From: Lucifuga dentata
Taxonomy: Eukaryota; Chordata; Actinopteri; Ophidiiformes; Bythitidae
Length of the DNA: 64,000 nucleotides
Direction: 5' to 3'
NCBI GenBank assembly: GCA_014773175.1
Contig: VXCM01000112.1
Coordinates: 178,313-242,312, forward strand
Shown here: piece by piece, positions 36,601 through 48,610 of the stretch
Layout: each line of letters starts with the position of its first letter
Position numbering within the stretch: the first letter of the stretch is position 1
The notes under the pieces: generated by a model
Told to the model about the DNA's origin: nothing
Databases searched by the model: none
What the model saw: only the letters and a program-made list of their open reading frames with translations
Made by a program: the position numbers and the translations under genes

Positions 36601-39600
36601 ACAGTATAAGTTTATGCAATAAATTTAAGATGTAAAATAAGTTGTACTAAAGTATCTACAATGAAAAACAATGAATCAATCATCATGGTGTTAGCTGCTG
36701 TTGTTATACAGTATGTAGATTACATATTTCTAACATCAGCAGTTTAATTAAATGTTAAATGGTTAGGGATGAATGGTGCTTACCTTTATAATTTTAGATG
36801 AGCAGGTGAAGGCAGCACAGGGAAGAACACACCACCGAAAAGAAAAAAAAAAAAGACAGACAGAAAATTCATATTTCTGTTCTGGACACTAAAACTCAGC
36901 TGTGACAGCTTACACTTAGGTGATAATTTTCACATTATGCATTGTATAAACTGAAACATCTAATAAGGAAAGGATTACTGTGAATGGCATTAAAACTTGC
37001 ACATTTACGGCACAGCTCACACTGCAATAAATCATACGAAAACGTGCTCATGGAGCAATTGCATTGTAGACAAAGACCTTAAAACCAGTTTAATATTAGC
37101 CCTCTGCTGGCTACTATCAGGAATTCAGATGACAAACGATGCACAAAATTCATCTTCTAATTGCAGCACAGGCAGTTTAGCGCAAAGAAAATGAAATGAA
37201 ATGATAAGAATCAGCACAATGACAAACTGAGGTTAAATACTGTACCCTAATGGCAAATACGTGTGTTATCCTGATAAATAGAGCTTGTCTGTCTCTCTGT
37301 CAGTCTGTTAGTCTCTCTGTTCCTCTAGTACTCTCTGTCTCTCTTGCACACACACAAAAAAAAAAATACACAAACACACACAGACTGAACTCACACACAT
37401 GCACACACGCTGAGACGGTCGCTCTCTAGGGGCTGTTTCACAGTGGCGCTGGGCTGCCTCAGAGCACATTCTATCACCAGCGCAAGATAGCATCTGATGA
37501 CTTGTGCGATGTAATTGAAGTGTAGATTACTATCTCTCATGTGCTTGCCAGATCAAAATAATAAAAATGCAGGAAGGGAGAGAGCGCACGGAACATGAGC
37601 GGGCTCCTCCACTGTGGCAGAGTTGCAGTCTGGATTGTACATGCCTTTTCACTGCTGGAGAGAGAGAAACCTCACCATCCTTCTCAGGAGGACGGTATGC
37701 CACTTAGAAAATCGAATCCTGCCGCTAAACTGTACTCTGGATGAGTATATGACAGGCTAGCACATGTTCCCCTCATAGAGATGAGGCAGAGGCCTGGGTG
37801 TTGAGAGATGGAAAGCGTTGGAGGACATGGGCGTCGCTGAGAGTTGACTGACAGCTGTGACAGGGCTGAGATGTCAGGAGTGGGCTTTACAAGAGTCAAA
37901 CCTGCACGAACAGTTCAAGGACACTAAAAAGCTGAACAACTTGAAGACATATGACAACTGATTATGTGGATGGTCTGCTTTAATACGGGTATGCAGTATG
38001 TACAAGAAATAACGTAAATGTGTAATTTCATTGAAAGTGTAAATATTGTATCTGAAATAATAAGCTAGTGCACTGCTGAGAAAGACTTTTTTAGAATCTC
38101 AAATCAGCTGAAATACAGAGGCGATCAATGCAAGGAAATCAGAGGGGAGAGATGGAAAAGAAGCAGATGAGATACTGAGAGAAACAGAGGGAGCAAGAGA
38201 GCTGAAGAGAGGGAGCGCACGCAAAATGAGAAAATGATCAGGTTCACATGAAGCGAGGCCACCAAATTTGTCGTTGTGTATAAGAACCCCTCATTACTGC
38301 ACCTCATGGGCACTCGGCTTGGCCTTTGAAGTGCTTTGAGGTACATCATCCCATGAAACGAGCATAGTTAATCCACTTGTTAATCAAATGTGCTCATGAG
38401 CTCATGTCTGAAGTGTCTCTTTCTCCTACCGAGACTGAAAGCGTTCAAAGGAAATTATGGTGATGTGAAAAGGCGAGGTATATTTTTTGACAAAACGCAC
38501 ACAATATCAGAAGTTTTGCTGCCTAAAACAACCACTGACTTCCATATGACTGATGTGATTACATTTCGAGAAACCCTTAATAATACTCAATTAATCTAAA
38601 TAATTTGTGTGTCTTTGAATTTATCTAGGTAATACACAGTCCTGCCTACATAACTTAATAAAATGTTTTTAAACAAATAAGATGCGTCAGGTACTTTTTT
38701 GCAAATTAAAATATGAAAACGAGGATTAAGAAGGGTGAAGACTCAAAGTTGTCTTCCTCCTCACACTCCCTATCTACTCCTGATGAATGGGTTGTCTTCC
38801 TTTCTCTCCACAGCAAACAGACAACAGACAGAAATGAGAGAGGGATGGTTTTACCTCTCCCTTTCTCCAGCTCTTCCCCAAAGCCTGTGGGCCGCTCTGA
38901 GGCAAAGCCACTGAGGCCTGGCGCTGCCTCCCCCTGCTGCGCCAACAAGTCTCCTTTTCACTTCAATTAATGAGCCATAAATAACCCAATGAAGGTGTCA
39001 ACAAAGAGCACCATTTATCATGGCTTTCACCACTCTACTTCACGTGACGAGAAAGCTCATTCCCAGCCTACGGCTCCCCCAAACAGAGACAATGCAAAAA
39101 GAGAGAGATTTATTCCTGGACGAACACTCCAACCTAGAATTCATCTTGTGCAGGGACTCTCACAGGTGCAGCGATTTGACAAATATACTAGGAACAGTGG
39201 GCCCGTGCCTTTGTTAGATTTTCACAGTCAGACTAGCAATAAATTTGGTTAAGAGTGGGGGGACAACATTCTCACTAAGCTCCCAAGAGGCTGCCAGCGA
39301 GCCCATGTTAAAGACACTTCTTTCTGTTTCAGTCTACTTCGGGCTGTGGATCACAAAAGGCAGCCAAGGTCTCCAGAAAAAAAGTGAATACAAATGAATG
39401 AGAAAATGTGTTGAAAATACAGAACTGGTCTGAGCAGCAGGAAGAATTGCTTTATCAGGGTGTCCCATAAATGTCACTTTGAGTCAACAATGAGGAAAAA
39501 AAATATACAGCACTGAATCATAGACCCTCCTCTGAACTGAATGGCTGCTAGAATCGTGCAGCAAGCAGAGGTAGAATACTACACTGAAGAGCTTCGGAGA

Positions 39601-39631
39601 AGAGACGGAAAACTCCCTGAATAATATATGA
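33671..39631. other. Noncoding, no gene recognised
   Basis: Mixed sequence. Apart from a pyrimidine-rich and CA-rich patch at 37288-37408, nothing stands out. A run of 80-90-codon open frames near 38.7-39.25 kb lies in GC-richer sequence but shows no domain or splice structure. Confidence 0.55.
37288..37408. repeat. CT-rich and CA-rich simple sequence
   Basis: A degenerate TCTCTCTGT-type repeat (37288-37346) followed by imperfect CA repeats (37347-37408). Confidence 0.8.
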
Positions 39632-39684
39632 CAGCTTGGATTTTGAATCCGCCCTGTTCCAAGTCCAGCTTGGATTTCGAATCC
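39632..39684. repeat. Direct repeat, 19 bp, period 34
   Basis: CAGCTTGGATTTTGAATCC at 39632-39650 recurs at 39666-39684 with one mismatch (TTTC for TTTT). It lies about 170 bp upstream of the 39851-40581 transposon-like element and may be unrelated to it. Confidence 0.8.
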
Positions 39685-39850
39685 AACATTAAAAGTGATG
39701 ACATGAGTACAAACTCAGCCTTGCTTCATCTTGGATCCATAAATCAAAGGCTAAGGCATAAAAGTAAAAGTCTGTCTTCATAGTAAGAATATTTACAGTG
39801 ACAAATAAACAACAATAACAGACTGGAGCCTCTAAATAGCTCAAATCCAC

Positions 39851-40581
39851 CCTATATACTCAAGTATAAGTCGATCTCGGGTATAAGCTGACTTCCTGAT
39901 TTTGACCTGCAAATATAGATTTTTTTTAAAGAAACCCGTATGTAAGCTGACCTCCTGATGTTGTTCCATCAATTTACTTGTTTGGCAAATTACCTGATTT
40001 TCTGGGTGTTGTCATAGTATTCTTGTGATTTTCTGAAAATAATCCATGTACCGGTAAATATGATATTTATTTCAGCAGCTGATTACCATAACTAACATTA
40101 GCTGACATTAACTTTTCCGGACTCCTCTTCCTCGTCTGAATCGCCAAACAGTTCATTCCAGTCCTGCTGTGTGTAATGTGTGCCCTCATTCTGTGTCGTA
40201 TCTTATCTCAAGCTTCTTGCTAATACAAGCACAAGACATGATGTTGAATGAGACTACTAAATAACATTACCTTACCGGTATATGAAACAGCACTTTTATA
40301 AGGTCATCTCTGATTGACCCATCCTTTTGTCTTTGCCCAATCACAACAGTGCTTACTTGCCATCGCAAAATGTGCTGGATAAGATGTTTAATCAAGAAAT
40401 ATCTCATTCTAAGGTATGAGTTAAACTATTTTCCATGGGTAGTGGTAGTGGGTAGTATTTCCACCCCCAGGAAATTTAATTCTCTGGGATCAAATTTAAA
40501 TTTCTCATGTATAAGCCGACTCCCCGATTTGTGTTGTGAAATTTGGTAATAAAACCTCGGCTTATACTCGAGTACATACGG
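39851..40581. mobile_element. 731-bp nonautonomous DNA transposon with TATAAGCCGA-type termini
   Basis: Imperfect terminal inverted repeats of about 24 bp: left 39851-39874, right 40558-40581, core CTCGAGTATAAGCCGA on the right and CTCAAGTATAAGTCGA on the left. Inside, a roughly 22-bp motif (core GTATAAGCYGACTYC) occurs three times in direct orientation at 39881, 39938 and 40509. Two ACCGGTA-type motifs near 40050 and 40272 are mutually inverted. No transposase is present. The ends recall hAT-like vertebrate elements from memory, but no target-site duplication could be confirmed. Confidence 0.6.
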
Positions 40582-43500
40582 TAAGCATTTTTAGCCTTAC
40601 AGTTAAGCCAAAACTAGTGTCTATGAATCCTGTAAAACCAATTAATGGCTCCTGTTAACCCACCCATCTCTGGAAGGATTGTCATTCTAAATAATACAGT
40701 AAGATATCCTGATAGATTTTCACTTGAATCTAGGGCCTTTTTCTCATACAACAAACACACACTTCAACTCACAGATTATACACAACAGTGAGATTGCTGT
40801 ACGTCTTTGTCTGGGTGTGGAGTGAATCCTTGATCTGAATGCCTCCACACACCGACACTTTGATGGTGTCCAATACACGCTTCATAAAATAAACTCAGAA
40901 GTACAGCACATGATGTTGAGACTGTTCAGACATGGGGAGAAGAGGTAAGGGAACAAAACTGAATCCATTACAGCATTAAGTGCTGTTATCACACAAAAAC
41001 ATAACATCTGTACAATTTTCCAAGCCACCCCTGTGATATAAATGTCCAGCAACTATCATCAGTCTGGGTTACAGACACGGCAAGAAAGCTGCGATAAATG
41101 ACATTTCCCAAAATCACGCTGACATTTTCTCTTATCAAGCAGCAGGCACTGGCATGGTGAGAACAGCCTTGTCAGTCAGAGGCAGACAGGCCTCACACCT
41201 TATCACAAGGGCACTCCGCCTCTCTGGAGCTAATGCTGGAGCTGGGGATGGAGTTTAGAGATGGCGCTAAGGGGCAAAGACCAATAGCGAAGCTGAATCT
41301 AGAGTCACATCAAAAATGGGATGGTGCAGTTACCCGATCTTGGTTTAGTGTTTAGAACGGGTGGCTTACCACTTGATTTCAGATGGAGCTGATGTAGAAA
41401 ATACTGCTGTACATTTGCTTTGGTTGTAGCAGACTTTAAAGCAGCGGATGCAGATAAGGCGAATGCCACAGCATCCCCCCCCACCCCAATCCTCCCACCC
41501 CACCTCTCTCCACTGCTCTACCAATCTACCAGCCTCCCTCGGAAGCAGACACGGAGCGGAAAATTAAATATTTAAGGTTGATAATGACGCTCTTCATTAA
41601 CATGTGATTGAATAAAAAGTGGAATACATAAATAAAGAAATAATAGAATGCCTATAAGCGGACATGTTGAATGTATTTCTGTGATAGAGGGACTGAGCGG
41701 GTTTTATGGTAGGGGAGAAAATGACTGAAGCGAAAGGGAAGAGATCAGGAAAGAAATGGCATTCTGGGAAAGAATTATACATTTAGTGTAGATGATTAAA
41801 AAGCTGCAGTGTTGGTGAACTCCATACAGATTATTACTGTTTGTTTTTTAGTTTGGCCCATCTTGTTTTACCATTGCTATTTTCTCTCATAATTGTATTC
41901 CTTCATTTTCACAGTGTCCAGATGGTGCATTTCTCACTGTCAAAACTAAGCCTGGACTTCCAGTTCTGTTAAAGCATCTGGCTAAGCTTCACAACGTTAA
42001 CAACCATCATAGAGATCCCTCTTTACTGACAATATGCAGCCACCTAATGCAAAAAAAACAGTAAGGAAAAAAAAAGCCATGGAATTCTCTTGGCAGTTTC
42101 ATAGAATGTAGTCAAAAATCTGATTGGCCTGTGCCCATGTAAAACAGATTTGAGGGTGCATTGTGGTGCTAAGACAATAAAAGTGTGTGCTGGAGGGTGG
42201 GTGGGNGTGGGGCTTCCATCGCTTGCAGCACATGTTTGAGTCAGAACAGTAGATCATGCTAAGCCTCGGTGACTCATAGCACAGCTCGCAGTAAGAACCA
42301 TCAGCTGTGTTTCTCTGATGTGGAGGGGCAGTTCAGACTCAAAAGCATTACTTGAGAAATGCAGTGCTAAAATCTGCATGAAATGAAAGACTAACTAAAT
42401 AAACACCAGAGTTTATAGGGAGAATGCATACAAAACATCTGATGTTATGAGGAGAATTTCTCGTATTCAGATCAACGCCATTCGGAGGTGTTTTTTTNTT
42501 TTTTTTTTTTTTTTTCCTTTTTTGCTTGGAGCTGAATAGCACTGGGATCTCAGCTTGTTGTTAACTGTACGTGCAGGGAGGTGATGGATGGGTTAACAGG
42601 GTATAAATTATATAACAGCAGGTAAATACAATATGCTCATTAGATTCCAATGCTTTTATGTTCCCCAGGAGTAGCTACAGTAATTGATGTCTCGCTCCTG
42701 TGTCTGTTTATTTTACCCTGACAGAATCAGTGAGATAATTCACACTCAGCTGCCACACTGGCGCCACATACAAAGCAATGCTGTTTTCCCTGAGTGCATG
42801 AAATAAAAGCAGATACACAGAAAAGTAATTTGGATGATGAAGAAAGCGCTCATAGAAAAAAAAGAGATCAAAGTGGTAACACACAATATTTTGAGACACT
42901 GCATATGACAGAAATATGATGTAATAGTTGTTACATCATAGTTTGTCCAGAATGAGCAAAGAAAACCAGTCACACAAACAAACACAACTGTGCAATGTTA
43001 TCAGTTGATTTCCTCTGTGAAAGTCTGAACAGGACATTCACAGAATCCACATATAATGATCCAAATTCCAAAAGGATTGAATTTCAGTAATGACCTCCTC
43101 TGGCTAAAAACCAAGTTATGACATGGGACATACACTGGAACATAATTATTTGTTTACCTCTGCCGCCGTCTAAAGCCTTTAGGCTGTCACGGTTACACTA
43201 TATGATCTCTTTCACGAATGTTGTCATCTCAGATCCAGATTCAGTAAAACCGTTTTGTCCATCATTCTGTGATGCAAATTTGTGTTTTTTTGATGTAGTT
43301 CTTAAAGAAAATACAAACAAAAAGATGTAGAATAGAGACACAATGACACACAAGGAAAAGTGACTCATAACGCTGTGTAAGCATGTCCGTAGGCACTTAA
43401 AAAAAACAATTACAACAATTATATTTATAACTTTTTCCTGTATTGCTTGAATGCTTCTGTAAAAACACAACTTCTACATATAGTATTATTTCTGAAATGA

Positions 43501-43718
43501 AATGCTTAATTTGTTTGAATTTTACCTATGTAACATTTCAGTACTGGCTATATATTTATTCCAGCACACTTATGGTGTTGTTTTATGTTGCTGTACGTCT
43601 TTCAGCACAGCTATAAACCAGTGATTCTATAAACCAGTGAACAAATCAAAACGTCTAAGTATCACCTCACCAACAAGACACCAACTCTAAGAACACAAAA
43701 ACCTGCACTATACTGAGG
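40582..43718. other. Noncoding, no gene recognised
   Basis: Mixed sequence with a short C-rich patch near 41475-41510, an N in a G/T-rich spot at 42206 and a poly-T run with an N at 42498. No domain is found in the short open frames. Confidence 0.6.
42491..42515. repeat. Poly-T tract with an internal N
   Basis: T homopolymer with a single N at 42498. Confidence 0.9.
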
Positions 43719-43995
43719 TTAACGAAATACACCAGTGATATTGCATGTTTGAGCCAAATAAATATAACCCACATACACATTACATTGCATTGCTGCCAAC
43801 CATTTTCCAAAAAATACTAGTGAAGCAGTAAATAGTATAATTATTTTTTCTACCTTCCAGACTGCCACTGGTTTCAGTTTATGGACTGTAAAAATCAACT
43901 TGCAGAAACTTAAAACATGCTTGACATTGGCAGTAACATAATGTGAGTGCAAGCATTAGGTTCAAACCCTCAAAATCACCAGTATGGCCCTTTAA
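43719..43995. mobile_element. TTAA-family nonautonomous transposon, copy B (deleted)
   Basis: 277 bp bounded by TTAA at 43719-43722 and 43992-43995. The inner left repeat (TGTTTGAGCCAAATAAATA and beyond) and the right repeat (CCAGTATGGCCCTTTAA) match copies A and C. It keeps the CCTTCCAGACTGCCA block at about 43855 but lacks the AATTTTAAGGTGGG block, so it is an internally deleted derivative. The outermost left terminus is more diverged than the others. Confidence 0.7.
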
Positions 43996-44260
43996 GTACA
44001 GTAATTATCAGTACGAGTGCAAAAACTTATTGACGCACACGTAGAACAAAACTATATAGTGTGCACATGGGATGAGTTGAGCTATTTTCAACAAAAAAAA
44101 AAACAAAATCAAATTCCTAATTAAAAGAGAATAATTAAACTTTAAAAAATAAGCTATTTTCTAATGAAGCCAATTTGATTTGGGATGAATTTACCACAAT
44201 GACAGAATGGCTATAAATTTAATTTGTTTTAATTCTCTCTGTCTATTCTCTTCTGACACA

Positions 44261-44319
44261 GGGGGGTTTCAAGTACCAATGGTGGTACACGTACCACAGT
44301 GTGAGAACCAGCACTCTAA
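44261..44319 (-). mobile_element. Terminal fragment of a hAT-like transposon
   Basis: On the minus strand this reads AGTGCTGGTTCTCACACTG, then TGGTACGTGTACCACC, then TTGGTACTTGAAACCC. That matches the widespread vertebrate hAT-type terminus in which CAGTGGTTCTCAAACT is followed by inverted GTGGTAC/GTACCAC motifs. The opposite end was not found, so it is a solo terminal fragment or a very degraded copy. The identification is from memory of the family. Confidence 0.45.
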
Positions 44320-45650
44320 ACCCTTCTCTTTATTTTGCATGGGTAGTTTATTGGCCACAAATGCAGTCATCATCTCTGACAGGCCAAATGTGAGCAGACA
44401 CAACAGAAAGGAGTCCTTCGTGTCCTGGGAGCATATGAACCGCCATTTCTCTTTGCAGTCTTTATAGAAGTTCACTCTAACAGTCTATTACTGAGACGGA
44501 GCTACTACAAACTCCCAGCCTGTATGCAGGGAAGCTGCTTGGGACATCGGTCCTATTTATTTCTCTCTGACATTCTTTCTTCATTATGTGGTGTGCTGTG
44601 CCTCCAGCCACAGTCAGCCTGTTCCCTGTCCACTCTAAGTGTCTAAATGGGACAGCGCGAGGAACTTTGGAAAACTGTCACTGAGCCTGTAGAGTGGGAC
44701 AAAACAAGGCTGATCAGAAATGATCACGTCAAAGAGATCCAATTATAGCAGGAGATTCAGTAACAAAACACTTGACATATGAGGGCCTTTTCTATTGACA
44801 GAGCACAAAGCACATGGCTTTAGTGCTCCATTTGAGGAGTGCCTCCTTGGGAGAAAATAGCGAAAATAAAAAAGTAGTGATGCTTATCATTTGACATTCA
44901 TTTTTCAGGGAAGACATCTGACGCCCAGCACGCTAGCTGTGATCAATATCTAATCTGGGGAAATAAATTGCTGCTGTTTGTCTTTCATCTTTGAGGAAAT
45001 GTATAAGCATTCTGACAACACCGTGGAGGCATTAATCAAATAATGAAATAATGATTTGGGGAGGAGGAAAAAGAAGCATACAGTAGCTGTGACCTAATGC
45101 TGTTGACATGAATGCATCTCGTATCACATCTTGTTACTTTACTGCAGTCGGGGAGACTTCAGCAGAGATCATCTCCTCTCTTTGTCAGAAAGCAAAGCGA
45201 TGAATTGGATATCTAAGAAAAGGTATCGGTCCCTTGTGTACGTTGTGAATAATACACTGTAACATGTATGGATGTCATACACTTGTGCTTCTGACCTTCC
45301 TCTATCTGACAGTAAAAAACTTTTTTTTTTTTTCCATTTATTCTCAGCCCTTGTCTCTGCAATTACCATGTTCCAATCTTGCCTTGTCCCCACAGTCACC
45401 CACAATACCCAGAAGGATCGACAGTCTTTCTTCTGGTACAGCAATTACCATCCCTATCTCTGTGAAACAAAAAGTTTGGTGTAGGATATTAGAAAATGTC
45501 AAATTCAGGATATATATTTCACTTAAGTCCAAAGGCGATGCTGTGTGTTCTCAGGAAACACTATTTTCACAGCCTTTGCATTATACATGAACCTGGTGGT
45601 CCATCATTATTTTCTAGAGGAGGCAAAAATGTGCTATTTGCTGTTGGTTT

Positions 45651-45674
45651 AAAAAAAAAAAAAAAAAAAAAAAA
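45651..45674. repeat. Poly-A tract (24 A)
   Basis: Homopolymer run with no recognisable retroposed body. Confidence 0.9.
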
Positions 45675-46151
45675 GCCTGGGTGTTGATGTTTAGAAATGA
45701 GAGAAGGAGAAATGCTACTTTGGAAGTGCATTTTCCCCATTCAAATTTAGTGATTAGCCTAATTATCAAGTGAAAGTTTCTATTTACTAGCACACACGTT
45801 TCACTTTGTCACCTTTTCTCTATTAAAGTATCACTTTTTGAGAGTCAAATAGTTGCTCCTTCAGTGATAAGCATGAACTGTGGCCTCTTATCACATTCCT
45901 GCAGGACAGGCTAATCACATTCCAGTCTTTCACCTGCATGCCTGCCATGCTTTGCTACAGCTCATGATGAACCGCGTCAGGTGGGCATGACACCACTCTG
46001 ATGCTGCCAGAGTCTACTGCTGCTGCCTGTTAACACCACTACAGCTGTAACAATACTAATAAAATAAGAATGTTTCTTTTTTTTTAATCAACCTAAAAAA
46101 ATCAAAAACAGCCAGGGACATATGTACACTTTTTGCTGAGAGCATCTATAC

Positions 46152-46176
46152 AAAAAAAAAAAAAAAAAAAAAAAAA
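46152..46176. repeat. Poly-A tract (25 A)
   Basis: Homopolymer run about 480 bp from another poly-A run of the same orientation; no element links them. Confidence 0.9.
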
Positions 46177-46545
46177 GCAGACAGGCCCTTTAAAACATGT
46201 GGTTAACTCTACCAGTGGCCCCTGCAGCAGCACAGTTTTAATCAGCAAGTGAATTTGATAATTTGTCCAATTTCTGAAGATCTGAAAGCAACAAGAGTAG
46301 CTCATGGTGCTTAAGTTGACTTATGACTGTGTGTGATGATACATACTACATTTGGTTTACTTTTTCTTAGTTTTCTTCTATGTGGAACACTGTAAAAATA
46401 AAAAAAATATATTACTCCCAAACAAGATATTTCAAGGTATTTATGTGATATTACTAAATGAATGTTAATATAAAGGTACAGTATATCTGAGTAAGAAATA
46501 CTATTTGTAGACAGAATGATCTATATATATGAATTGTTTCTTTTC

Positions 46546-46575
46546 TTTTTTTTTTTTTTGNTTTTTTTTTTTTTT
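46546..46575. repeat. Poly-T tract with G and N interruption
   Basis: T run interrupted by G and a single N at 46560-46561. Confidence 0.85.
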
Positions 46576-47027
46576 AGGATGCAGATTTCTAAAACAACTC
46601 AGTTTGACACTATGAGCAGAATCCTCAGTTTTACATCTCAGCATTTACATTATTGCCAAAGAAATTAAATTATTTGCTGCTCCAACACTTCTGAGAATAT
46701 ACATGAGTTATTCTATAATGTATTTTATGCTGTCAGACTCTGAATCTGTAACAGGTGTTGATTTAGTATTAGCCTGCATTGTGTAATATTTTGATTCAGG
46801 TCGTAAGAGTCTGTTAGAATTTCATAACACCAAGCTATTCTGAGGCACTGATTGATCTGCCAAATGTCATAAAACAGCTCCTGAAATACAGTAAATTCTA
46901 TTTTTTATGATGTTTGTGTTATCCAATATTAAGAAAAATGGGGCATTTATGATACAGTGGTCAACACATCAACAGTCGCAAAAAGCATAAGTTTACACTC
47001 TGTTGACAAGATTTGCACATACCTATC

Positions 47028-47067
<40 letters not shown>

Positions 47068-47097
47068 CATACTATGTGTATATATATATATATATAA
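47028..47097. repeat. Compound (TG)n-(TA)n microsatellite
   Basis: About nine TG units, then about ten TA units, an 11-bp break and about nine more TA units. Confidence 0.95.
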
Positions 47098-48529
47098 ATC
47101 TCCAAGCATCTGCAATATGGTTTTCTTTTTTGCACTGAATTTCTAAATGTATTGAATATGTTTAGGACATTTTAGCTCATAATTGTCAATCTTGTGATAA
47201 TATTTTGATGTCAGTAAAGTGTTTTAATTCCATTTTGAATAATCTTTTAGACCAAAATCTCTAGTCTGCTCACTGACTCTTTCCGGTTGAGTTTCACTGT
47301 GGTGAAGGATGTGTGGCCAAATGGAAAGTCTGGTGATGTAACACCCTCTGTGGCTGAACAATCCACACCCTGTTCCTGTCTCTACTACTGCCGCCACCTT
47401 CCATGAGTCTTCTTTTCCTCCCTGTTTTATTGTGGTAATTACAAACACTGACAAAGCAGAGGCACAGAATGAAAGATTTCTGTTGAAGCACTGTGTGACT
47501 AAATATATATTTTTTTCCAAGGTTTTCATATCCAGCGTCTGCTGTTAAATTAAAACCTCACTGATGAGGTCACCTCTCATCGTGAAATTTGAACCCACTT
47601 GGAAAGAAGTAGATGAAGTGTTATGGAAAGGAATAAAGCTGTGCAACAAAAATGACATAGGAATGGTCTGGCAAACAGTCCATTGACATCTGCTTTCTAC
47701 TAGTTTAGCAACTTTATACTTGTTCAGGCTTGGTGAGGCTGAGTTTGAAGTTGCTATAGAAACAAAACAGGATGGACAGTATTGTCGGTGCTGTGGCTGA
47801 AGGTCTGGGATGAAAAGGCTTTCATTGTGTTCTGTAGTTGGCAATTTGGAGCAGTTTTCACTGAAAAAATAACAGCAATATCCTGTTTTGGCTGGAATGT
47901 GGCTTGTTTAACCTTTACCCCATCATGTAATTTGTCAAGAGGAAAATGAACAATATCCCAAAGGCTGACTCCTAATGTGGGACAATGTAGATGAACCTGA
48001 AAACAGAAAGGGTCCTAGCCCAGAAAAGAGTATTCCAAAGTCAAGCTGGACAGATGGTGGTGCTCTGTTTTAAGCCTTGTCGTTTCTAATGAAATCATGC
48101 AAAAGAAACAACTGCTTTCCCTCTAAGGACCGCTGCTTCGTTGCTTGTTAAAAACATAACACAGACAGCCTCCTCGCTTTCTCCAGGTGAGTCCAGGGGA
48201 GTTTCCACACAATGCTAAGAATATCCACAAAGTCACTTTCAGTCCAGTCATAACATTTCATCTGAGCAAAGAAAAAAGTACTACTTGTTACCTGACCTCT
48301 GAGATGTGCTGGATTCTCTACCATTACTGAACACACATTCAATTACACATGCTGGAAACCGCTTCAGGGGGCCTGGATGGGTGAAGAGATCCAGACAAGA
48401 TACAAATTAAGCTTGTTACAGACTGATTTTCAACTTCACTTAATTCAGCTTCCCTTTACTTATCCCTCTCATACCCAAGTGTTTCTCTTCTTTCCCCTCT
48501 CCTCAACATGGAAGCAAGATTTACATATT

Positions 48530-48610
48530 GCAGGTAAACTGGGGAATAAAGAATGCAGATCCAATTAAACCTCTAGGGAGCTAATTAGTTGCAATTAAGT
48601 TTCTGCTTCA
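48530..48610. promoter_or_regulatory. Candidate homeodomain cluster
   Basis: CCAATTAAAC, CTAATTAG (48581-48588) and GCAATTAAG lie within about 45 bp in otherwise unremarkable sequence. This is motif evidence only. Confidence 0.2.

Larger units (their letters stand above)
43996..48529. other. Noncoding stretch with several simple repeats
   Basis: No gene recognised. It includes a hAT-like terminal fragment at 44261-44319, poly-A runs at 45651-45674 and 46152-46176, a poly-T run with an N at 46561 and a TG/TA tract at 47028-47097. Confidence 0.6.
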
